Shown here: in pieces, positions 42,516-50,236 of the stretch
How positions within the stretch are numbered: the stretch's first letter is position 1
Layout: each line of letters opens with the position of its first letter
Assembly (NCBI GenBank): GCA_002314795.1
Contig: DCHI01000014.1
Span: 1-50,713 of the forward strand
Direction of reading: 5' to 3'
Length of the DNA stretch: 50,713 nucleotides
Source of the DNA: Bacteroidales bacterium UBA1756
Lineage (GTDB): Bacteria > Bacteroidota > Bacteroidia > Bacteroidales > WCHB1-69
Translations under genes and position numbers: made by a program
Notes under the pieces: model-generated
The model's input: the letters and a program-made list of their open reading frames with translations, nothing else
What the model was told of the DNA's origin: nothing
Database searches by the model: none

Positions 42516-43283
42516 CTAAATCTTTTCTATAACATTTTCAGTCACCCAGCCCTTTTCTCCGTTGGGAATCCGAATTTCTACCCAGCCGTTCATCTCATTG
42601 GTAATCTGCACCTTCAAACCTTCGTGAATGACAAACAACTCTTTGCCGCCGGCATTGGGTTGGTTTTTGGCTTCCACTACCAATTCCATAACGATGGCCT
42701 CCCGCTTTTCTTCAGCATTTTTCTTCTGCATTGAAGCAAAAACAAGTGATAAAATGAACAGTAGCAGCGCAATCCAAAAGAGAACAAATCCGACTCTTCG
42801 TAATATGTAACTTTTTGAAAATACGGTTGTTGTAATGCATCCAATCAATAGGAAGCTGCAAAGAATGGAAATCCACGCCCATTGTGTTTCCGTGAGTCCG
42901 TTTTCGGTCTTGTTCCCGATCTTTGTCAATAACGTTTCCGGAAGTGCGTCAATCTTGTCTGTGATTTTTTGATTGACGAAAGCGATATTGTGCTGGATGT
43001 CTTCGTCGGATGGGTCAAGTTTGAGCGCTCTTTCGTACCAAAGCAACGCCTTGGGATTATTGCCGCATTTGTAGTAGGCATTTCCTAAATTGTAAAACAG
43101 GATGGCGCCTTCGTTTCCGTCGGCAACGATTTGTTCGTAAAGTTCAACGGCAGCGGCGTAATCTTCTTTCTGGTAAGCGGAATCAGCCAAAGACATCCGG
43201 TCCTGGTCTTCCGTTGCAAAGACCTGTCCGGAAAGCATCATCAAAGCAGTGACGAGCGTGAATATGTGGGTTAACTTTTTCAT
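42516..43283 (-). CDS. batE: BatE-like TPR and SH3-domain protein
   Basis: This 255-residue protein has a signal peptide ('LSGQVFAT'), TPR repeats (about 30-110; 'AILFYNLGNAYYKCGNNPKALLWYERALKLDP'), two membrane helices (about 140-190) and a C-terminal SH3b-like domain ('VQITNEMNGWVEIRIPNGEKGWV'). This order is BatE, the last member of the Bacteroides aerotolerance locus. The frame extends 13 codons upstream, but the ATG at 43283 gives the signal peptide and avoids overlap with batD, whose stop is eight bases earlier. Confidence 0.88.
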   Translation of the reverse strand: MKKLTHIFTLVTALMMLSGQVFATEDQDRMSLADSAYQKEDYAAAVELYEQIVADGNEGAILFYNLGNAYYKCGNNPKALLWYERALKLDPSDEDIQHNIAFVNQKITDKIDALPETLLTKIGNKTENGLTETQWAWISILCSFLLIGCITTTVFSKSYILRRVGFVLFWIALLLFILSLVFASMQKKNAEEKREAIVMELVVEAKNQPNAGGKELFVIHEGLKVQITNEMNGWVEIRIPNGEKGWVTENVIEKI

Positions 43284-43290
43284 TTTCAAA

Positions 43291-45096
43291 CTATTTTCTT
43301 TCAATTTTGGTGATGAAATCAAGTGATGATTCGTAAAGATGATTCATCAGATTGGTACCGCTGTCGGGCGCAAATCGGGCGAACTCGCATTCATTCAAAG
43401 TGTTGATGAATTCCTCGATGTTCTCTTCCGGAACGTTCTTGTCAGAAAGTTTAGCCCGAACCGTATCCATCGATAACTCAGCTAACGGAATGTGGAACTT
43501 GTCGCTCATATATCCCCACAAAGCCCGTGAAATTTCGATGTAAAACTCATCTTCTTTGTTGGCGGCCAATAGTTTTTTTGCTTTCTTCAAACTCTTGAGC
43601 GCCACTTTGTTAGCGCGGCGATTGCGAATCTGAGCCATATTTTTGCGGTCGTTAATCTGTTTTCTCCACAAAACCAAAAGCAGAATGAAGAGAAGCAGCG
43701 GTAACAAAACGAGTACGAAGTATAGCGGCGTGGCAAAGAAGTGCTTCCCGGCAGGGCTGAACGCGTTTTTGCCTGTTTTTATGAAATGGATGTCTTTGTC
43801 CAAAATCTGAATGTCCTGCTTGTTATTAGCATTCTCTACCGTGTTCCCATCGCCATCGCCTTTGGCTACGGTGAGCGTGTAGGGTTCCGTAGTGAGCGTT
43901 TTGTACGTTTGGGTGGCGAGGTCGAAGTAGGAAAATTCAGCCGATGGAATGGTGAACGTGCCCGCCGTTCTCGGAATGATGACGTACTCGAAGGAACGTG
44001 AGCCGTTGACATTGCTTCCGTGTGTCTGTACCTTGTCGTTAATCGCCGGATCTGTGACATCAAAGTCGCTTGGGAAGGTAATGTTCAAGTCTTCAATGTG
44101 TTGTAAGTTCCCGTTTCCACTTATCGTGATAACGAGATTGGTTGCGTCGTTGACGGCAAGCTCATTTTTTGTCAGGGACGATTTGATGGTGAATTTACCT
44201 ACTAACCCGCTGAATCCCATCGGTTTGCCCTTCGGAAGTTCTTTCACGTGCAGCGTAACGGAGTTGGACGACACTTTCATCTTTTCCTGACGTCCGAACC
44301 AGCCGGACGGGATGGTGACGACGCCTTCCAATTCTAATGGCGTGATGGTGATTTTTCCGGTTTTTTGTGGGAAAACCGCCGTCTTTCGAAGCTCATATAC
44401 GTCGTAACGTTTGCCGTTGAGTGTTTCTACGGTGTGCTTGGCTTGCGCGTTCGGATCACCCAACGTGTAAGTCCACAAATCGGGTTGGGATGGAAAACTG
44501 TTGTCGGTCGGTTGGAAATTGCTGATGCTGCTTCCCAAGTAGAGTTTGTGTGTGACAATGACTTCCTCACCTTCGTACGGGTTTGTCTTGGAGCAACTTG
44601 CTTTCAGAATGATGTCGTCTTTGCTGACCTGCTTCGGAGCTTGCTGTTGCGGCATAGCCGGTTCGTCCCAGTCCCACCACGAACGGCGCTGCTGCGGTTG
44701 TGCTTTTCGCTGGTTTTCTTGTGTTACCGTTACGGTGACGGCGTTGCATTTCACCTGCTTGCCGCCAACAAGAAAAGTAACACCGGGAATATTCTGTTCT
44801 CCTAACTTGCTGGGTTTGAGTGAGTAGGTGTAAGAATACTCCGACTTGACGGACTGTTGACCGTTAATGAACGTGATGGATGTGGAGGAACCTTGCGACG
44901 GGCCGCCGGCAAGGGTGAATGTTCCGAAATCCTGGGCCACGATTTTGCTCGGTTTTTCGTTCAGTTTTACGGTGTATTGAATGGCTTCGTTGATTCCGAC
45001 TTTCGATGGCGCCGTGGCCGTGCAACTTTGCCCCCAGGTCGTTGAAGCCGTAACGATGAGTAGGACGAAGGTTGATATAAAACGTAAAAGTTTCAT
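43291..45096 (-). CDS. batD: BatD (oxygen tolerance protein)
   Basis: This 601-residue exported membrane protein matches BatD: signal peptide, then several beta-rich domains ('PSKVGINEAIQYTVKLNEKPSKI', 'FLVGGKQVKCNAVTVTV', 'YEGEEVIVTHKLYLG'). One membrane helix follows at about residues 455-475, then a cytoplasmic helical tail (about 490-600, 'EFYIEISRALWGYMSDKFHIPLAEL'). BatD is proposed to sit with the VWA proteins BatA and BatB in the inner membrane and helps resist oxidative or envelope stress. It follows the batB-batC fusion by 20 bases. Confidence 0.92.
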   Translation of the reverse strand: MKLLRFISTFVLLIVTASTTWGQSCTATAPSKVGINEAIQYTVKLNEKPSKIVAQDFGTFTLAGGPSQGSSTSITFINGQQSVKSEYSYTYSLKPSKLGEQNIPGVTFLVGGKQVKCNAVTVTVTQENQRKAQPQQRRSWWDWDEPAMPQQQAPKQVSKDDIILKASCSKTNPYEGEEVIVTHKLYLGSSISNFQPTDNSFPSQPDLWTYTLGDPNAQAKHTVETLNGKRYDVYELRKTAVFPQKTGKITITPLELEGVVTIPSGWFGRQEKMKVSSNSVTLHVKELPKGKPMGFSGLVGKFTIKSSLTKNELAVNDATNLVITISGNGNLQHIEDLNITFPSDFDVTDPAINDKVQTHGSNVNGSRSFEYVIIPRTAGTFTIPSAEFSYFDLATQTYKTLTTEPYTLTVAKGDGDGNTVENANNKQDIQILDKDIHFIKTGKNAFSPAGKHFFATPLYFVLVLLPLLLFILLLVLWRKQINDRKNMAQIRNRRANKVALKSLKKAKKLLAANKEDEFYIEISRALWGYMSDKFHIPLAELSMDTVRAKLSDKNVPEENIEEFINTLNECEFARFAPDSGTNLMNHLYESSLDFITKIERK

Positions 45097-45116
45097 CTAT
45101 TTACTTAAATAATTGA

Positions 45117-46988
45117 TTACCAATCTTTTTCTTGTTTCTGTTTGTCCCTTTGTTCATTGGGAACCCGTTGCAGATTGATTTTCCGTTGAGTCTGTCTTTC
45201 GTTTTGTTGAAGGGCATCCAATTGACGCATCATAGCGTCTTTCTGCTGGCGCTGTTGGGCGGACTGCTGCTCGCCTTGTTGCTGGCCCTGCTGACCTTGT
45301 TGCTGTCCTTGACCATTTTGCTGCTGCTGTTTTTGTTGGTCCTTGTCGCCTTGCCCCTGTGGGTTCTGCTGCTGTTTGTCTTTGTTCTGCTGGTCTTGGT
45401 TTTGCTGACCACCGCCGCCGCCGTCTCCGTGCGTCTGAGCCATTTTTTGAGCATAAACGAGATTATAACGGGCGTCCATATCGTCGGGATTGCGCTTTAG
45501 TACCTCCTTGTACGCTTTGATGGCCTGTCCGTATTGCTTCTGCTGCATATAGGAATTGCCTTCGTTGTAATAAACGTTGGCAATGAAAGCCGGTTCATTC
45601 GCCATTTTTCGGAGCGAGTCGGCCATCGCAGGAATGGTGTCGAAATTGTTGAGTCGATAGTGAGCATCTATCTGATTGAAAAGGGTTTGGTTGCAATTGA
45701 CCATCTCCGTCAGCGCGGTAGAATCGTATATCTCAAGTGCGTTGGCAAAATGCCGCTGTCCCGTCGTGTCGTAAGGATTGATGGAATCCGGGACGAAGTA
45801 ACTTTCGGCGCGAAGACTGTCTCCGACGGAAAATTCGGCGTTCCCTTTCTGTAGCATCGATGGCCGTATGTGGTCTCTGTTGCAACTGACGGCAAAGCAG
45901 CCGATGACAAGAAGAAAGATGCCTATCTTATATTGCTTCCGTGCCCGATAAAGGAGCTGTTTAATCTTCGGATTTGTTGTAAATAACAGTGATTCAATGA
46001 ATAACAAGACAAATCCGATGGCAAGCGGGTACATATAATAGCTGTTATACATAGTGAAGTTGATGTCTTCGATGTCGGATTTTTCCATTGCGTTGATTTC
46101 GTTGAGAATGGTTTCAAAACCCATACTTGCGTTGGTGGCGTGGACATAAACGCCGTTGGACGCATTGGCAATCTCTTTCAGTGTGGTTTCGTTCAGTCGC
46201 GTGATGACCGTATTGCCGGCTTGGTCCTTTTTGAATTGCTTGCCGTTGTTCCCGATGGGAATCGGCACTCCGCGCGTGCTTCCGATGCCGATGGTGTGGA
46301 TGACGAAACCTTCGCGGGAAAGTTCGGCCGCCGTCTGAGCGCTTTCTGGGAAATGGTCTTCTCCGTCCGAAGCAATGAGGATAACCCGTGAGGGACGGGA
46401 TTTTGCGTCCGTTTCTTCCTCGTTGTCCGTTTCTTGCAGCATTGAAGCGGCAGCGGTTTCCATCGCTGCCGAAATGTCGGTGCCCTGTGTGGGCATCATC
46501 TGCGTATTGATTTGATTGACAAACATTTTCGCTGCCGCATAGTCCGTGGTGATGGGCAGTTGAACAAATGATTTTCCGGCAAAAACTATGAGCCCGACGC
46601 GGTCCCCCTCCAATTTGTCAATGAAACGGTTGATAGCCATCTTGCAAGCATCAATGCGGTTCGGCTGGATGTCGGTGGCGAGCATACTGTTGGAAACGTC
46701 TAAGCACAGCATAATGTCGATGCCTTTGCGTTTCACTTTTTCAACCTTTCCGGCGGTTTGCGGATTGGCGGCCGCGATGATGAAGCAGGCCAATGCCAAC
46801 ATAAGCAAGGCGAACTTGCAATTCTGCATTCCGCGTGACGTTGTAGCCGTCAATTTGGCGAGAAGTCCTTTTTCACAATAGCGCTCCATTCTGCGCCGGT
46901 CACGGATTTGAAGGAACACGTAGGCGGCAGTGAAGACAACAATGAGGATTAGCCAGTATAGAAATGATTGATTTTCAAAACGAAACAT
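45117..46988 (-). CDS. BatB-BatC fusion: VWA membrane protein with TPR and Gln-rich tail
   Basis: One 623-residue frame joins two Bat proteins. The first ~335 residues are BatB: two N-terminal helices, a VWA domain with MIDAS 'DVSNS' at 97-101 and 'GDRVGLIVFAG', then a helix at about 310-330. A second hydrophobic segment with a lipoprotein-like Cys follows ('GIFLLVIGCFAVSCNRD', about 350-367). BatC-like TPR repeats come next ('VYYNEGNSYMQQKQYGQAIKAYKEVLKRNP'). A ~130-residue Gln/Gly/Lys-rich tail ends with the BatC-type 'MMRQLDALQQNERQTQRKIN'. batB and batC are usually separate genes. The frame is continuous and both parts are complete, so this is a fusion and not a damaged gene. Confidence 0.92.
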   Translation of the reverse strand: MFRFENQSFLYWLILIVVFTAAYVFLQIRDRRRMERYCEKGLLAKLTATTSRGMQNCKFALLMLALACFIIAAANPQTAGKVEKVKRKGIDIMLCLDVSNSMLATDIQPNRIDACKMAINRFIDKLEGDRVGLIVFAGKSFVQLPITTDYAAAKMFVNQINTQMMPTQGTDISAAMETAAASMLQETDNEEETDAKSRPSRVILIASDGEDHFPESAQTAAELSREGFVIHTIGIGSTRGVPIPIGNNGKQFKKDQAGNTVITRLNETTLKEIANASNGVYVHATNASMGFETILNEINAMEKSDIEDINFTMYNSYYMYPLAIGFVLLFIESLLFTTNPKIKQLLYRARKQYKIGIFLLVIGCFAVSCNRDHIRPSMLQKGNAEFSVGDSLRAESYFVPDSINPYDTTGQRHFANALEIYDSTALTEMVNCNQTLFNQIDAHYRLNNFDTIPAMADSLRKMANEPAFIANVYYNEGNSYMQQKQYGQAIKAYKEVLKRNPDDMDARYNLVYAQKMAQTHGDGGGGGQQNQDQQNKDKQQQNPQGQGDKDQQKQQQQNGQGQQQGQQGQQQGEQQSAQQRQQKDAMMRQLDALQQNERQTQRKINLQRVPNEQRDKQKQEKDW

Positions 46989-47015
46989 ATTCTTATCCTT
47001 TCAAAAACAAGGGGG

Positions 47016-47023
47016 CAAATTTA
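47016..47023 (-). promoter_or_regulatory. Bacteroidota -7 element (TAAATTTG) for the bat operon
   Basis: On the minus strand TAAATTTG followed by C lies 27 bases before the batB-batC ATG. It implies that the bat transcript starts here and does not include a batA or moxR gene upstream. Confidence 0.5.
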
Positions 47024-47100
47024 CAAGAAATTCCGCATTTGTAACGCGCGTTTTTCATAAAAATTGTTACCCCGAAGTGGCTTGTTTTCAAGGATAAAAG

Positions 47101-49731
47101 CTATTGATTCGCGCTTCGTAGAATGAGTTCTCCCGTCCCGATGCGATAGCCCTCGCTCTTGAAGACAATCTGTCCGTCCGGATTGATGAGAAACACGACC
47201 GGGAAATTGTCTCTGAAATATTGGTCCGTGCTGGTGATGATGTTTTCAAACCATTGTCCATCAACATCTTCAACAAGAACGGCGTGCTTCGGAAGTCCCC
47301 ACGCTTGGAAACGGAAGTCTGGTGCGTTTTTCTCAGTGGAAACGACAAAAACGATGGGATGTCCCCATTTTTCAAACTCTTTCTTCAATGTGGCAATGTC
47401 CTTCAGCAGGTGCTTCGTCGGTTCACGCGTCGGGTCTATGAAACAGACTAACGCCTGTGTCCCGTTCAGCAGGTCGGCCACCTTTGTCTTTTTCTTTCCC
47501 TGCTTGATTTTGAAGTCCGTGTCAATGGTGCCGTAAACCTCGTTTCTTTGTACTAAATCCCTAATTATAAGTTCTTTGGTCGTTTCCTGATTGGGCCTTA
47601 TGTTGAAAAATTCGAGACGGGATAGCGTCGTCCCGTCGCTGTAGCGGTTGCCGGTGGAAAGAAGATAGTAGCCGCTTTCCAACTCCAAGGTGAACGGGAA
47701 CTGCGCCACGCGCTCGTCATCTTCGTAGTCAAAGGTTACGAAGTCCCCGTTTTCGTACTTGGCAATCGTGAAATTGGTCCAATAGGTCGGTTTCACGTTG
47801 CTTTTCCCTTCGTAGTTGACGGTGAGTTTTCCGTAGGTGGTTCCTGCGTTTTCTTTGGCAGAAAAAGAGACTTCTTCCCACATAACCTTCTCATTTTCAA
47901 AACCTTTGTAAACGAAAAGTTGACCGGTTGCGTTGTCAAGATAAGCCGGGATGTCGAGGCAGCGGCAACAGGCGATGAAGAAAATGTCGCGGGAGTGTTC
48001 GTCTGCGCGGCGCAGTTCGTAAACACCCATCGGAGAAATGGGACAGTTGAAATAGTTACCTTCGTTATCGATGATGATGTTCGTTTTCATCCATTTCATA
48101 ATGGCGGGAATGCTTTTGTCCCCGTGAAGTTCAGAGAGCATATTTTTACGGAGCGGATTGCGCCAGCTGCGGATTCCTTCGTTTGAAATCCGAGGAGAAA
48201 TGATGCCTTTGAAATAGGCCTCCAAGGGATAATTTTCAACGTGGTAAAGCGTTAGATGCGATTGAATGATTTGTGCATCAAAATCTCTTAAATCTTTATC
48301 TGATAAAGAATTGATGAATTGTGCCAAATAAAGTCCGTTTCTTTTTTCTTTGTTCAAGTTCAGAAGCTTTTCAACCTCACGATAATTGCCTTCGCATTTT
48401 TTCAGGATGGTGCCGATTTCTTCGGACGTGAGGTTCGCGTTATGCAAGAATCCGGTGTCTTTTTCTGTCTTGAAGGTTGCTGTGTACGCATTACGAAGCG
48501 AGTCTTCGTATTGCAGACGGCGGGCGTTGTTCGCGGCCTTCTCCGGACTTGCGGTTGTCACGTTGTGCTTTTCTGCGGGCGGGACGATGGTGAGTTCTTC
48601 CACATATTCGGAACCTTGCGTGCGGCTGAGCGGCAAAGTCAGGGCCGACTGCGTGCGGACGTCCATTTTCTCGTAACCGTATCTTCCGTTCCACGATGCC
48701 CATATCAGCAGGTCGCCGAAACCGGTGGTAATGCTTGCTTTTCCGTCGGCGTCTGTTTTCTGTGCCGCAATCGGGTAGTATTCGGCGTAGTTGTACAGTT
48801 TGAACTTGACGGTCGCGTCTTTGACCGGCGCCCCGTTTTCATCGGTAACGGTAATCGTGATTTTTTTCGTTTCCGTATAGTTGGGAAGCATATTGACTCT
48901 GGAAAAAAGGTTGGTCTGATGCGTCACCTCCTCTTTCCCGTTGTATTTCCCGAAGGCGTTGGAGTGGACCATCATCGTGCGTGTAGAGGGAATGGCAAAC
49001 CAGCCCATATTCAGTTCCGGATCGGGTTCGCAGGCACCGAGAAAATACCATTGGCCATCCACCCAAACTTCCACCCAGGCGTGGTTGTCGTCCGTGTGCG
49101 CCCAACGCGGCGTGTAGCACTGACGGGCTGGAATTCCCACCGAACGCAGTGCCGTTACGGCAAACGTCGATTCTTCGCCGCAACGACCCAAGGCCGTTTT
49201 TACCGTGGCGAGGGGAGAGGATGTCCGCGCATCGCTTGGACGGTAAGCCACCTTTTCGTGGCACCAGTGGTTGACTTCCAGCGCCGCATCGTACATCGAC
49301 AGCCCTTTCAAACGGGGCGCGAGTTCCTGAAAGAAAAGCTCGCGTGCGTTGTCAAGATTCTCATTGTTAACACGATAGGTTAAAACAAAGGGACGGAAAA
49401 TTTCCTCCGGTATCGTCTTTCCCCACGAAAATTCGTCGCGTGTTGCCAAGGCCAAGCGAACTTGTTTCAAGAAAAAGTCTCCGTCATAATCTGCCAAATC
49501 GCTCAACGGCATATAGGCAAACAGAAACTGGAGTGCCTCCGTCTCTTCCGTAGTAAGATCTTGGTCGAAAACGGAAAACAGCGGTAGGGCTCGTTGCCCG
49601 ACGTTCTCCGTCCGAAGCACGAAATCGTCGTGAACTTGTTTGCGATAGTTTTCATCGTTGATAAAATGTTGCGCCCAAACGCTCACCGTAGTGCCAAATA
49701 AGAAGCAGAAAAAAAAGATTCTTTTATACAT
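47101..49731 (-). CDS. Exported transglutaminase-like protein with thioredoxin-fold C-terminus
   Basis: This 876-residue secreted protein has a signal peptide ('VSVWAQ'), an N-terminal helical region, and a transglutaminase-like domain at about residues 150-250. The Cys-His-Asp triad is visible ('LGRCGEESTFAVTALRSVGI', 'DDNHAWVEVWVDGQWYFL', 'CEPDPELNMGW'). A carboxypeptidase-regulatory-like beta domain follows ('VTDENGAPVKDATVKFKLYN'). The last ~130 residues look like a thioredoxin fold ('LVCFIDPTREPTKHLLKDI', 'NFPVVFLINPDGQIVFKSEGY') without a CxxC. Similar large proteins occur in Bacteroides; the bacterial domain usually acts as a peptidase or peptide-binding module. Substrate is unknown. 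It has its own promoter. Confidence 0.87.
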   Translation of the reverse strand: MYKRIFFFCFLFGTTVSVWAQHFINDENYRKQVHDDFVLRTENVGQRALPLFSVFDQDLTTEETEALQFLFAYMPLSDLADYDGDFFLKQVRLALATRDEFSWGKTIPEEIFRPFVLTYRVNNENLDNARELFFQELAPRLKGLSMYDAALEVNHWCHEKVAYRPSDARTSSPLATVKTALGRCGEESTFAVTALRSVGIPARQCYTPRWAHTDDNHAWVEVWVDGQWYFLGACEPDPELNMGWFAIPSTRTMMVHSNAFGKYNGKEEVTHQTNLFSRVNMLPNYTETKKITITVTDENGAPVKDATVKFKLYNYAEYYPIAAQKTDADGKASITTGFGDLLIWASWNGRYGYEKMDVRTQSALTLPLSRTQGSEYVEELTIVPPAEKHNVTTASPEKAANNARRLQYEDSLRNAYTATFKTEKDTGFLHNANLTSEEIGTILKKCEGNYREVEKLLNLNKEKRNGLYLAQFINSLSDKDLRDFDAQIIQSHLTLYHVENYPLEAYFKGIISPRISNEGIRSWRNPLRKNMLSELHGDKSIPAIMKWMKTNIIIDNEGNYFNCPISPMGVYELRRADEHSRDIFFIACCRCLDIPAYLDNATGQLFVYKGFENEKVMWEEVSFSAKENAGTTYGKLTVNYEGKSNVKPTYWTNFTIAKYENGDFVTFDYEDDERVAQFPFTLELESGYYLLSTGNRYSDGTTLSRLEFFNIRPNQETTKELIIRDLVQRNEVYGTIDTDFKIKQGKKKTKVADLLNGTQALVCFIDPTREPTKHLLKDIATLKKEFEKWGHPIVFVVSTEKNAPDFRFQAWGLPKHAVLVEDVDGQWFENIITSTDQYFRDNFPVVFLINPDGQIVFKSEGYRIGTGELILRSANQ

Positions 49732-49828
49732 CAGAAAAAAAATTGTTTTCTATATAATTGATAATGAGTATGTTTTTGCTGAAAATTTCATTCCGATTAT
49801 CGTTAATGAAAATTCAAAAAAAATCGTG

Positions 49829-49836
49829 CAAAGATA
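49829..49836 (-). promoter_or_regulatory. Bacteroidota -7 element (TATCTTTG) for the transglutaminase gene
   Basis: On the minus strand TATCTTTG followed by C lies 97 bases before the gene's ATG. Confidence 0.45.
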
Positions 49837-49861
49837 ATCATTTACTGAATAGTTGTTTTTG

Positions 49862-49869
49862 TATTTTTG
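49862..49869 (+). promoter_or_regulatory. Bacteroidota -7 element (TATTTTTG) for the leader of the XRE gene
   Basis: TATTTTTG followed by C lies 121 bases before the XRE gene. A TTTA at 49841-49844 is a weak -33 candidate. A transcript from here would meet the hairpin terminator at about 49944-49971. Confidence 0.5.
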
Positions 49870-49887
49870 CAGTTTAATTATCAAATT

Positions 49888-49956
49888 ATGTATATGTTTT
49901 CATCGTACATTAGTAGATTTTCCAAAAATATTTTCAAAGAAGGGAGGTGTCTGTAG
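49888..49956 (+). CDS. Candidate 22-codon leader ORF ending in a terminator
   Basis: An ATG 19 bases after the -7 element opens a 22-codon frame (a basic, aromatic-rich peptide beginning MYMFSSYISRF) whose stop codon lies in the 3' arm and loop of the following hairpin. The layout recalls leader peptides that control an attenuator. It could equally be a chance frame or the body of a small RNA. No homologue is known to me. Confidence 0.25.
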   Translation: MYMFSSYISRFSKNIFKEGRCL

Positions 49957-49971
49957 ACACCTCTTTTTTTT
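49944..49971 (+). terminator. Strong hairpin terminator or attenuator before the XRE gene
   Basis: A perfect stem GAGGTGTCT (49944-49952) pairs with AGACACCTC (49955-49963), followed by eight T residues. It lies between the promoter at 49862 and the XRE start at 49991, so the transcript would be a ~95-base RNA unless read-through occurs. Confidence 0.88.
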
Positions 49972-49990
49972 GATACTTATTTGTGTTATT

Positions 49991-50206
49991 ATGAGGGATA
50001 CAAAAGCATTAGAAGTATTTGGCAATCATATTAGGAATATAAGATTGCAGCGTAATCTAACTCAAGAGGATGTAGCTAAACTATGTTGTATTGATAGGAA
50101 TTATATAGGAATGTTAGAGAGAGGAGAGAGAAATCCATCCTTTTTATCTTTATTGAAACTTGCCCAAGGACTAAATATTTCCTTAAAAGAATTATTTGAC
50201 TATTAG
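49991..50206 (+). CDS. XRE-family helix-turn-helix regulator (C-protein-like)
   Basis: This 71-residue protein is nearly all one XRE/Cro-CI DNA-binding domain: 'FGNHIRNIRLQRNLTQEDVAKLCCIDRNYIGMLERGERNPSFLSLLKLAQGLNI'. The recognition helix lies around 'DRNYIGMLERGER'. The frame is open upstream, but only through the terminator hairpin, so I use the ATG at 49991. Size and sequence fit the controller proteins of type II restriction-modification systems, which activate the adjacent endonuclease gene with a delay, as well as other short phage or toxin regulators. The base composition is much more AT-rich than the rest of the window, suggesting recent transfer. Confidence 0.85.
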   Translation: MRDTKALEVFGNHIRNIRLQRNLTQEDVAKLCCIDRNYIGMLERGERNPSFLSLLKLAQGLNISLKELFDY

Positions 50207-50221
50207 ATGAAATAAAATCAT

Positions 50222-50229
50222 TAACTTTG
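50222..50229 (+). promoter_or_regulatory. Bacteroidota -7 element (TAACTTTG) directly before the last gene
   Basis: TAACTTTG lies seven bases before the ATG at 50237, with a TTTG at 50195-50198 as -33 candidate (23-base spacing, slightly long). Transcription from it would start at or beside the ATG, implying a leaderless or nearly leaderless mRNA. Confidence 0.4.
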
Positions 50230-50236
50230 TTATATT

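Noticed and set aside
45117..46988. Possible artificial join or frameshift creating the BatB-BatC frame
   Set aside because: Both parts are complete in one frame and the junction has normal codon use; I treat it as a true fusion, though read coverage was not available.
48319..49383. 354-codon plus-strand frame opposite the transglutaminase gene
   Set aside because: It is the antisense of a well-supported exported protein and its product shows no family features.
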